From NCBI GenBank assembly GCA_016718385.1, contig JADKDK010000008.1:248001-312000 (forward strand): a DNA stretch of 64,000 nt, given 5' to 3'. Within the stretch, counting starts at the first letter, position 1, and every line of letters starts with the position of its first letter. The position numbers and the translations under genes are program-made. Shown one piece after another: positions 1-6,615 of the stretch. Source of the stretch: Gammaproteobacteria bacterium. Lineage in GTDB: Bacteria; Pseudomonadota; Gammaproteobacteria; Pseudomonadales; UBA5518. Below the pieces are notes generated by a model, which worked only from the letters and a program-made list of their open reading frames with translations, was not told where the DNA came from and ran no database searches.

Positions 1-27
1 TGGCTTCTCCATTACCAGCGAATCCAT
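1..27 (-). CDS. Possible start of a third integron cassette gene (partial)
   Basis: An ATG on the minus strand at 27 opens a frame (MDSLVMEKP) that runs off the left edge. It begins eight bases after the GTTATGC end of the attC at 35-100, the usual spacing between an attC and the next cassette gene, and has the same orientation as the two cassettes to its right. Only nine codons are visible, so no function can be given; the call rests on position alone. Confidence 0.3.
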
Positions 28-34
28 ATGTAAC

Positions 35-100
35 GCATAACGTAGAACTGAGCGGCCTGCGCGGCTCTTTGCGCAGGTCCGCTCGACTGCCGGATTGGGC
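35..100 (-). other. attC recombination site of the second cassette
   Basis: Read on the minus strand the site starts GCCCAAT (an R'' box, one change from RYYYAAC) and ends GTTATGC, a canonical 1R core. Inside lie two imperfectly complementary arms (AGTCGAGCGG and CCGCTCAGTTC, with an extra unpaired base) around a CCTGCGC/GCGCAGG hairpin. This is the architecture of integron attC sites. It lies just 3' of the lipoprotein cassette gene. Confidence 0.7.
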
Positions 101-112
101 CTCGGCGGCCGA

Positions 113-549
113 CTATGCAACCGCACTGGAATTTTCTGTCGGCGGATCAGGCCTCCCACTGACGCTGATCATTACCCATTGGCAGTCCTGGCGCAGATAG
201 ACCTCCGACCACTTGCCGGTAATTCGCACTGGCGCTGCGTCCTTAGGGGCGACTGATGCCGAATACATGTAGTGCACGATCCCGACGGTATGGTCGTAAA
301 CCTGCACGCTCAGCGGGACAAGCTCGTAGCCAATAACGGCAGGCGCATCACCGAGTACGGACTGGATAGCGGCCTCTCGATCGTGGGTTATCGGTTGATT
401 CATGTTCCAGCCGACATATTGAGGATGAAGGGTCGATCGAATTCCTTCGGCGTTGCGCTCCAGCGATCAGAAGGCTCTATATCGAGTCCTTCGGAGCCAC
501 AGGCTGTGAGAAACAAGGAAACCAGTGCGATAAGTGCTGCTCGACGCAT
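113..549 (-). pseudogene. Cassette-borne SnoaL/NTF2-like lipoprotein, frameshifted
   Basis: The 5' part (400-549, ATG at 549) encodes a lipoprotein signal peptide, MRRAALIALVSLFLTAC then G, with an LTAC lipobox. That frame stops at 400-402 after 49 codons. The frame that continues to 113 reads LERNAEGIRSTLHPQYVGWN and then a SnoaL/DUF4440-like fold of about 100 residues ending near ISVSGRPD. The two parts join into one plausible protein of about 145 residues if a single base is restored near 465-470, where SDRW and SLERN overlap. The ATG at 403 would give only the C-terminal part and is unlikely to be the true start. Base composition is much lower in GC than the rest of the window, as is usual for cassettes. 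Whether the shift is real decay or a sequence error cannot be told here. Confidence 0.65.
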
Positions 550-553
550 AGAG

Positions 554-617
554 TTCTAACGTTTGAGCTGAGGCCGCGGCCCGTCAGGGCCGACGCGCCT
601 GCAGCGAAGTGTTAGAA
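554..617 (-). other. attC recombination site of the first cassette
   Basis: On the minus strand the site runs from TTCTAAC (R'') to GTTAGAA (R'), perfect inverted core boxes. The inner arms are GCTGCAGGC and GCCTCAGC, complementary apart from one extra base, the extrahelical asymmetry typical of attC. It lies between the stop of the GNAT gene (625) and the start of the next cassette gene (549), as expected for an attC attached to the 3' side of the GNAT cassette. Confidence 0.85.
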
Positions 618-624
618 ATTCTCA

Positions 625-1149
625 TCACCAATGCTCTGGCCGGTTAAGCGACTCCGCACAAACCAGCTGACCATTGACTCTTTCTGGAACAACCTCACCT
701 AACGACAGGCACATCCAAGCCTCTGGATATGGAAGATCATAGGGCGCACACACCTTATGCCCTGTGTTGAATCCGAACCTGCCGTAGTAGCGAGGATCGC
801 CCAGGACAAAGACCAGCTCCGCCCCACGCTCACGAAGTACCGTCAGGCCTGACTCGATAAGCTGGCTTCCGACACCCATGCGTTGTATCTCTGGCGCTAC
901 CGCCAATGGTGCGAGTATGTACGAGGGACCGTACTCCGAACCCGGCATGTGTACTGAGCTAAAGATTATGCTTCCAACTACCCCTTGCTCCGACTCGGCC
1001 ACGAGCACCAGGATTGGCTTAGCAGATTCATCGGCGATCAACGCCAAAGCTAAATCAGCGACGATTGGGCCTTCATCTCCGAAAGCGGCGCGATGAACAG
1101 CTCTGATGCCATTGACGTCTGATGCTCTTGCTTCTCGAATTCGCACCAT
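625..1149 (-). CDS. GNAT family N-acetyltransferase, first integron cassette
   Basis: A 174-residue acetyltransferase of the YhbS-like (COG3153) branch of the GNAT superfamily. It has the N-terminal MVRIREARASDVNGIRAVHR strand-helix, a central LAVAPEIQRMGVGSQLIESG acetyl-CoA pyrophosphate loop (Q/RxxGxG/A pattern) and the diagnostic GDPRYYGRFGF segment. The longer frame opening at 1314 would run through attI, so the ATG at 1149, 13 bases from the GTTAGGT core, is chosen. Substrate is unknown; acetyltransferases are common integron cargo and often modify small molecules or antibiotics, but resistance cannot be inferred. It is the first cassette next to attI, the position normally expressed best. 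Confidence 0.88.
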   Translation of the reverse strand: MVRIREARASDVNGIRAVHRAAFGDEGPIVADLALALIADESAKPILVLVAESEQGVVGSIIFSSVHMPGSEYGPSYILAPLAVAPEIQRMGVGSQLIESGLTVLRERGAELVFVLGDPRYYGRFGFNTGHKVCAPYDLPYPEAWMCLSLGEVVPERVNGQLVCAESLNRPEHW

Positions 1150-1161
1150 GTCTCCAAGAAT

Positions 1162-1276
1162 ACCTAACTTCAATTCGACACCATGGTGTATGTCAGCCGC
1201 TCCATGGTGGTCAAGCGCGGATGCGGGTACATGATGTGCTTTCCAATCAATTGGTTGGTTTTCAGACAGCGATGTT
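1162..1276 (-). other. Probable integron attI site and intI/cassette divergent region
   Basis: Between the divergent intI remnant (start 1277) and the first cassette gene (start 1149) lies a GTTAGGT core on the minus strand at 1162-1168, where the first cassette would have been inserted. No paired attC arms are evident across this 115-base interval, which fits attI rather than attC. A GTTATGC motif overlapping the intI start (1274-1280) could be an accessory integrase-binding repeat. Exact limits are inferred from position. Confidence 0.6.
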
Positions 1277-1611
1277 ATGCGAAACGACATACCCCGGTTC
1301 CCGAACAGCTCCACTGCCCCGGTCCGCCTCCTCGACCAGGTACGGGAGCGCTTGCGGCTCGAGCATTGATTCCATCCGCACCGAGAAATCGTATGTCGAC
1401 TGGATTAAACGCCATGTCCTCTTTCACGGCAAGCGGCACCCGCGTGACATGGGTGCAACGCATGTCGAGCGATTTCTCTCACTCCTTGCCATCGAACGGG
1501 AGCTGAGCGCATCCACGCAGAACGCAGGAAGATGCGGCATTGCTCACTCATGTAGACGGCATCGAGGTCCTGGTTCGCGAAGGCAATGGCGGCAAGGTTG
1601 ATTCAGACTGA
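1277..1611 (+). pseudogene. intI: Integron integrase IntI, broken remnant
   Basis: From the ATG at 1277 the frame reads into VRLLDQVRERLRLEH, the start of an integron integrase, and meets TGA at 1367-1369. One base over, it resumes as SIRTEKSYVDWIKRHVLFHG then KRHPRDMG and FLSLLAIERELSASTQN, the conserved N-terminal SAM-like DNA-binding domain of IntI tyrosine recombinases. Homology stops near 1523, followed only by a short VREGNGGK-like piece resembling the start of the catalytic domain, and a stop at 1609. The catalytic Arg, His-x-x-Arg and Tyr motifs and the IntI-specific insertion are missing. The gene is therefore both frameshifted and internally deleted, and the integron cannot shuffle cassettes by itself. 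Its orientation, divergent from the cassettes, is the standard integron plan. Confidence 0.8.
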
Positions 1612-1617
1612 TAGGCC

Positions 1618-1743
1618 GTTGTCGCCATGAATGGCGCCCCACGGGCTCGGAGACATCAGGCGGGTCCGGCGTGCGCCGAAACCTTTGTCGGGCTGAAGCC
1701 CGCCCCACGAGGAAGCTCGCGGGCATCGCCCGCCCCTGCACGA
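1618..1743. repeat. REP-like palindromic repeats
   Basis: Three short palindromes follow the intI remnant: GTTGTCGCCATGAATGGCGC followed by CCCAC (1618-1642), GGGCTGAAGCCC then GCCCCACG (1690-1709) and GCGGGCATCGCCCGC (1719-1733). The first matches half of the larger repeats at 34276-34343 and 55445-55526. They fill the gap before moaA and could act as transcription stops. Confidence 0.6.
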
Positions 1744-1758
1744 AAGTGCCGGCGCCGT

Positions 1759-2787
1759 TCAGCCGCCGGTGGTGTTCATGAACCGCACGATCTCGGGCTC
1801 GCCATCGAGGGCGAAGTGGTGGCGCTCGGGCTTCAGGTCCATCGCCTGCACGATGGCCTCGCGCAGCGCCTCGGCATCGCCGGGGCGCTCACGCATCACG
1901 GCGCGCAGGTCCGTGGAGTGCTCGTTACCGAGGCAGAGCAGCAGGCGCCCTTCCACGGTGAGGCGCACGCGGTTGCACAGGTGGCAGAAGTTGTGGCTGT
2001 GCGGCGAGATGAAGCCCACGCGCGTGTCGCTGTCGGCCATGTGCCAGTAGCGCGAGGGGCCGCCGGTGCTGTCGAGCGACGGCGTGAGCGGGTAGCGCGT
2101 CTCGATGATCGCGCGCAGTTCGGCGCTGGAGCAGAAGCTCTCGGCGCGGTCGTGCTCGTCGATATGGCCGAGCGGCATCTCCTCGATGAAGCTGATGTCG
2201 ATATCGCGCGCACGCGCGAATTCCACCAGCGCGAGCACCTCGTCATCGTTGCGCCCGCGCAGGATCACGCTGTTCAGCTTCAGGCGCTCGAAGCCGACGG
2301 CGAGCGCCGCGTCGATGCCGGCGAGCACAGTGTCCAGGTCGCCGGTGCGCGTGAGCTGGCGGAAACGGGCGCGATCGAGGCTGTCTAGGCTGATGTTGAC
2401 GCGCTTCACGCCGGCTTCCCGCAATGGCGCGGCCAGCCGGGGCAATTGCGAGCCGTTGGTGGTCAGCACCAGCTCGTGCAGGCCCGGCAGCGCCGCGATG
2501 TGCCCGGCGAGCCACACGATGTCCTGCCGCACCAGCGGTTCGCCGCCGGTGAGGCGGATCTTGGTGACGCCGAGCGCAACGAAGGCCTCGGCCGCGGCCA
2601 GCAGTTCCTCGAGGCTCAGGATCTCGCGCCTCGGCAGGAACTGCATATCCTCGCCCATGCAGTAGACGCAGCGGAAATCGCAGCGATCGGTGACCGATAT
2701 CCGCACGTAATCGACACGGCGGCCGAAGCGGTCGACCAGCGCCGGCGCCTGGTGCGTCTTGGCGGTCTCCGGCACGACCGCGTTCAT
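1759..2787 (-). CDS. moaA: GTP 3',8-cyclase MoaA
   Basis: A 342-residue radical-SAM enzyme for the first step of molybdenum cofactor synthesis, converting GTP to (8S)-3',8-cyclo-7,8-dihydroguanosine 5'-triphosphate. The N-terminal cluster motif CDFRCVYC gives Cys36, Cys40 and Cys43. LTGGEPL follows, and a second cluster near the C-terminus is formed by FCHLCNRVRL and a later Cys in LLLCLG. The chain ends in the conserved Gly-Gly (NTTGG). The ATG at 2787 overlaps the stop of the upstream molybdopterin enzyme by four bases (ATGA), so the two are translationally coupled. The frame stays open far upstream, but only as a shadow of that gene. Confidence 0.95.
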   Translation of the reverse strand: MNAVVPETAKTHQAPALVDRFGRRVDYVRISVTDRCDFRCVYCMGEDMQFLPRREILSLEELLAAAEAFVALGVTKIRLTGGEPLVRQDIVWLAGHIAALPGLHELVLTTNGSQLPRLAAPLREAGVKRVNISLDSLDRARFRQLTRTGDLDTVLAGIDAALAVGFERLKLNSVILRGRNDDEVLALVEFARARDIDISFIEEMPLGHIDEHDRAESFCSSAELRAIIETRYPLTPSLDSTGGPSRYWHMADSDTRVGFISPHSHNFCHLCNRVRLTVEGRLLLCLGNEHSTDLRAVMRERPGDAEALREAIVQAMDLKPERHHFALDGEPEIVRFMNTTGG

Positions 2788-5030
2788 GGCGGCACCGCCC
2801 GCACCTCGACCGGCACGCCGTTCACGATGCTGGTGCCCGAGGGCAGGTCGAGACCGTCGCCGATCAGGTCGTTGGCGCTGACGCCGGCATGAGCCTGCGC
2901 GTGCGGCTGGCCGGTGTCGGCGTGGCGGTGTCCGAAGCCGTGCGGCAGGCTCACGACACCGGGCATCATCTCGTCGCTGATCTCCACCGGTACCGCTCGC
3001 TCCGCCGCCGCGGTGCGCACCAGCGCCGTGGCACCGTCGGCGAGCCCACGCCCGGCGGCGTCCCCGGGGTGCATGCGCAGCGTGCAGCGGTTCCTGCCAC
3101 GCACGAAGTGCGGCAGGTTGTGCAGCCAGGTGTTCATGTCGCGGATATGGCGCCGCCCGATCAGCAGCAGCCCCGGCGGCGGCCCGGCGCGCAGCCGTTC
3201 GCGAAGGCGCCCGAGGTCCTCCTCCAGCAGCGGATGCAGCAAGCGGATGCGCTTGCCCTCGGTGCGCAGGATGCCGGGCAGGCGCCCCGGCGTCAGCGGG
3301 CCGAGATCGATGCCGTGCTCGGCGGCCTTCACGCGCGCCAGCGTCAACCCCTCGCCGCCCGCGAAGCGGTCGCCGTGAGGTCCGGCGCGCAGCATCATGT
3401 CGAGCAGGCGCTCGGGGCCGGGCTCGGTGCCGGCCAGTTCGCGGATGCGCGCAGCATCGACGCCGGTCGCCGCGGCGAGGCGTGCGGCCAGGCCCTCGAA
3501 GATCATCGCGTCGAGTTGCTCCACGGTCAGCCCGTTCACGCGGCCGCAGATCTCCAGCATCAGCTGCCACTGGTCGCGCGCACCGGGCTCGGGCGCGAGC
3601 ACGCGCGGCGAGTAGCGCGCGAAGTTGCGCACGCTGGTGCTCTGGAACAGGAAGTCGTAGTTGCTGTGCTCGAGCTGCACCGTCGAGGGCAGGATCACGT
3701 CGGCGCGGCTGGTGGTCTCGTTGATGTAGATGTCGAGCGCGACCACGAAGTCGAGCCCGTCGATCGCCTCGCGCAGCCGGTCGCCGTTCGGCACGCTGAG
3801 CACCGGGTTGCCGGCCACCGTGATCAGCGCCCGCGCGCGATCCTCGCCATCCCACGCCAGCTCCTCGGCCATCAGCGTGGCCGGCAACATCGACATGTAC
3901 TCGGGGAAGCCGCGCACCTTCGAGCGCCAGCGCCCGCGCAATAGCTGGCCGACCGAGTCGCTGTCCTCGCCTTGGCCCGTCGCGGGGCGCGGGAACATCG
4001 CCCCGCCGACGGCGTCGAGCCGTCCGCGCAGCAGATTCACCACGTCGACCAGCCACGAGGCCAGGGTGCCGAACTCCTGCGTGCACAGGCCGATGCGGCC
4101 GTAGATCACCGGGCGTTCAGCCGCGCAGAAGCGCTCGCACAGGCGGCGGATGTCGTCGGCCGCGACGCCCGTGATGCCGGCGACCGCCTCCGGCGTGAAC
4201 GGCGCGGCGAGCTCGCGCAGGCGCTCCAGCCCGTCGATGCGTCCGGCGAGATGGCCGAGGTGCACGCGATCGCTCGCGAACAGCAGGTTGACGAGCGCGA
4301 ACAGCAGGAACGCATCGGTGCCGGGCCGGATGAAGAGGTGCCAGTCGGCGATTGCCGCGGTCTCGCTGCGCCGCGGGTCGATCACGACGAGCTCGCCGCC
4401 GCGCGCGCGCAGCGCCTCGAAGCGACCGCCAGCGTCCGGCGCCGACATCAGGCTGCCCTGCGAGACGAGCGGGTTGGCACCCATGCAGACGAAGAAGTCG
4501 CTGCGGTCGAGATCGGGGATCGGGAAGGTCCACGCGCTGCCGTAGAGCAGCTCGCAGCTCAGGTTCTTCGGCTGCTGGTCCACCGAGCCGGCGGAAAAGA
4601 AACGCTGCGTCTCGAGCAGCGAGATGAACAGCTGCGTGTAGATCTGGGCGCCGAAGTTGTGGCCGTTCGGGTTGCCGTAGTACATCGCGACGGCATCCTT
4701 GCCGTGCGCGCCGCGGATGGCCGCGAGGCGCTCGCCCACCAGCGCCAGCGCGGCCTCCCACTCCATTTCCTCCCAGCCGTTTTCCGTGCGCCGCACGGGG
4801 CGACGCAGGCGCGCGGGATCTTCGTGGAGATCCTTGACGACCTGGGACTTGGCGCAGACGTAGCCGCGCGAGCGATGGTCCTCGGCGTCGCCGCGTACCG
4901 ACACCACGCGGTTCGCGGCACGATCCACTGCCACGACCAGCCCGCAACTGGCCTCGCACACCGGACAGGAACGGAAAATGGTTTCCGTGGCCTGCCCGGG
5001 CGGGCCCTCAGGTGCGGCTGTGGCTTCCAT
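2784..5030 (-). CDS. Molybdopterin-dependent oxidoreductase, formate dehydrogenase/DMSO reductase family
   Basis: A 748-residue cytoplasmic molybdo/tungsto-bis-PGD enzyme. The N-terminal Fe4S4 domain has CPVCEASCG (residues about 22-30) and YVCAKS near 58. Molybdopterin-binding motifs follow, including MGANPLVSQGSL and VVIDPRRSETA, and a C-terminal cofactor-binding domain contains SLPHGFGHRHADTG. At the place where formate dehydrogenases have Cys or Sec the chain reads FSAGSVDQQPKN, so any protein ligand would be Ser or Asp and the enzyme is not a classical formate dehydrogenase. No Tat signal is visible. It overlaps the CDGSH gene upstream by 23 bases and moaA downstream by four, suggesting one operon. 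Substrate unknown. Confidence 0.85.
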   Translation of the reverse strand: MEATAAPEGPPGQATETIFRSCPVCEASCGLVVAVDRAANRVVSVRGDAEDHRSRGYVCAKSQVVKDLHEDPARLRRPVRRTENGWEEMEWEAALALVGERLAAIRGAHGKDAVAMYYGNPNGHNFGAQIYTQLFISLLETQRFFSAGSVDQQPKNLSCELLYGSAWTFPIPDLDRSDFFVCMGANPLVSQGSLMSAPDAGGRFEALRARGGELVVIDPRRSETAAIADWHLFIRPGTDAFLLFALVNLLFASDRVHLGHLAGRIDGLERLRELAAPFTPEAVAGITGVAADDIRRLCERFCAAERPVIYGRIGLCTQEFGTLASWLVDVVNLLRGRLDAVGGAMFPRPATGQGEDSDSVGQLLRGRWRSKVRGFPEYMSMLPATLMAEELAWDGEDRARALITVAGNPVLSVPNGDRLREAIDGLDFVVALDIYINETTSRADVILPSTVQLEHSNYDFLFQSTSVRNFARYSPRVLAPEPGARDQWQLMLEICGRVNGLTVEQLDAMIFEGLAARLAAATGVDAARIRELAGTEPGPERLLDMMLRAGPHGDRFAGGEGLTLARVKAAEHGIDLGPLTPGRLPGILRTEGKRIRLLHPLLEEDLGRLRERLRAGPPPGLLLIGRRHIRDMNTWLHNLPHFVRGRNRCTLRMHPGDAAGRGLADGATALVRTAAAERAVPVEISDEMMPGVVSLPHGFGHRHADTGQPHAQAHAGVSANDLIGDGLDLPSGTSIVNGVPVEVRAVPP

Positions 5031-5247
5031 CGCAGAGCGGCTTGTTGGCCGTCGCCTTGCACGCGCAGAAGTACGCGGTGCGCGTCTCCGGGGCGTCGTA
5101 CTTCAGCGGCGTGAAGCCGGTGTCCTTGTGCGAGCCGTCGCAGAAGGGCTGCTTCGCGGAACGGCCGCAGCTGCACCACCAGTAGCTCTTGCCTGCCTCG
5201 ACCTCGACGGCGATGGGGCCATCGCCGGCGCGAACGGGATTGCTCAT
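5008..5247 (-). CDS. CDGSH-type iron-sulfur protein
   Basis: A 79-residue protein with two CDGSH zinc-finger-like domains: CSCGRSAKQPFCDGSH at about 25-40 and CACKATANKPLCDGSH at about 61-76. Each provides three Cys and one His, the ligand set for a redox-active 2Fe-2S cluster. Bacterial tandem-CDGSH proteins are small soluble electron-transfer or cluster-transfer proteins; the specific partner is unknown. It sits immediately before and overlaps the molybdopterin oxidoreductase, which makes a role as its electron carrier possible but unproven. Confidence 0.92.
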   Translation of the reverse strand: MSNPVRAGDGPIAVEVEAGKSYWWCSCGRSAKQPFCDGSHKDTGFTPLKYDAPETRTAYFCACKATANKPLCDGSHSRT

Positions 5248-5263
5248 CGTATGTTCTCCACGC

Positions 5264-5743
5264 TCAGAGCACTTCCATGATCTTTTCGGCGGCCGATACG
5301 TCGAGGCCCGGGCCCGGCTCCACCGCCAGGTGCTTGACCACGCCGTTCTCGGCGACCAGCGCGAAACGCTGCGAGCGCGTGCCCAGGCCGAAGCCGCTGC
5401 CGTCCAGCGTGAGCCCCAGCGCCTGGGCGAACTCGGCGTTGCCGTCGGCCAGCATCAGCAGCTCATCGGCGTTCTGCGCCTTGCCCCAGGCACCCATCAC
5501 GAAGGCATCGTTCACCGCCATGCAGACGATGGTATCAACGCCCTTGGCCTTGATCTTGTCCGCGTTCACCACGTAGCCCGGCAGGTGCGCTGCGCTGCAG
5601 GTGGGCGTGAACGCGCCCGGCACCGAGAACAGCACGACCTTCTTGCCGTTGAAGATCTCGTCGGTGCTGATGTTCTCGGGGCCTTTCTCGCCCATCTTCT
5701 TCAGGTTCACGGAAGGGATGCGGTCGCCTACCTTGATCGTCAT
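5264..5743 (-). CDS. Peroxiredoxin, Prx5 type
   Basis: A 159-residue thiol peroxidase. The peroxidatic motif PGAFTPTCSAAHLPGY places the catalytic Cys at residue 49; a second Cys lies in the TIVCMAVND strand. Length and the GFGLGTRSQRFALVAENGVV segment fit the bacterial Prx5 group that reduces hydrogen peroxide and alkyl hydroperoxides with glutathione/glutaredoxin or thioredoxin. It is followed after 16 bases by the CDGSH protein gene, so the two redox genes are probably co-transcribed. Confidence 0.93.
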   Translation of the reverse strand: MTIKVGDRIPSVNLKKMGEKGPENISTDEIFNGKKVVLFSVPGAFTPTCSAAHLPGYVVNADKIKAKGVDTIVCMAVNDAFVMGAWGKAQNADELLMLADGNAEFAQALGLTLDGSGFGLGTRSQRFALVAENGVVKHLAVEPGPGLDVSAAEKIMEVL

Positions 5744-5838
5744 GTCCGTTCTCTCCGGTTGGTGGCACTGAAATAGTGGCCGTATGGTAGCAGAGCACTT
5801 TGCGGATATTCACCCGCCGCGGTGTGAGGGTATACAGC

Positions 5839-6615
5839 TCAGTTCACCAGCAGCACCTGGCAGCGCAGGTGCGACAGCTCCTCGAGCACGGCGCGCCGGT
5901 CTTTCGCGGGTGTCAGGTCCCCCGCGATCAGCACCATGTTGCCGAGCCGGTTCTCGACCTCGCGCAGCATTTCAAGGCTGTCGGTGTTGACCGGATGCGG
6001 GTGCAGATTGACACGCAGCCCGCTCTTCCCGATCTCGGCGAGCTGCGCCGCGTCGGGCTCGCCGGCAGCGATCACCTCCAGCACGTGGTGGTCCTGCTGC
6101 GCGAGACGCGCCGCGAGTTCCAGCGCGCGGGCGCTGGCCGGCGTGGCGCCGCAGAGCACGAACACCCGCGGCGGGCGCGTCTCCTGGATGCGCACGCGCA
6201 CGATGGTGCGCTCCCGCGGTTGCATCAGCAGCAGCTCGACGCGTGCCGAGGCGTCGCTCAGCGCCTCGCCGCGACGCGCGCGCGTGACCTGGAACTCGCC
6301 CTTTATCCGGCTGCGCCGCGTGACCGCGCTGAAGCGCTGCTCGGCCTCGCGCGACAGGCAGCGCAGCGCCTGCTCGACATGGGATCCGGTGATCGCGCGC
6401 TCGCGCCCCGACCCGAGCGAGATCTCGTGCGTGATCGGCAGGTCCGCCACGGCGTACACATCGGCGTCCTCGACGAACAGCGCGTCGAGCTCGGCCTCGA
6501 GCTTGGCGGCGATCAGCGCCGCGGCCTCCATCAGCGCCGCCTCGCAGTTCATCGCGTCGAGCGCCAGCATGATGCGGCGGATCTTCGCCTTCTGTCCGCC
6601 GTCGTGCGCGCTCAT
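5839..6615 (-). CDS. UspA-like alpha/beta protein
   Basis: A 258-residue protein with two weakly similar halves, each starting with a hydrophobic strand followed by long helices (RIMLALDAMNCEAALMEAAA and RVFVLCGATPASARALELAA), as in universal stress protein / adenine-nucleotide alpha-hydrolase-like folds. No clear ATP-binding G-2x-G-9x-G motif is seen, so nucleotide binding is uncertain. Its ATG at 6615 overlaps the stop of the Lon-like protease by four bases, so it is translated with it and may be a cofactor or substrate regulator of that protease. Function otherwise unknown. Confidence 0.7.
   Translation of the reverse strand: MSAHDGGQKAKIRRIMLALDAMNCEAALMEAAALIAAKLEAELDALFVEDADVYAVADLPITHEISLGSGRERAITGSHVEQALRCLSREAEQRFSAVTRRSRIKGEFQVTRARRGEALSDASARVELLLMQPRERTIVRVRIQETRPPRVFVLCGATPASARALELAARLAQQDHHVLEVIAAGEPDAAQLAEIGKSGLRVNLHPHPVNTDSLEMLREVENRLGNMVLIAGDLTPAKDRRAVLEELSHLRCQVLLVN

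Noticed and set aside
625..1314. Longer GNAT protein starting at 1314
   Set aside because: It would read through attI and the intI start; GNAT homology begins at the ATG at 1149.
2784..5030. Classical formate dehydrogenase with selenocysteine
   Set aside because: No in-frame TGA and no Cys at the active-site position; the segment reads SVDQQP.
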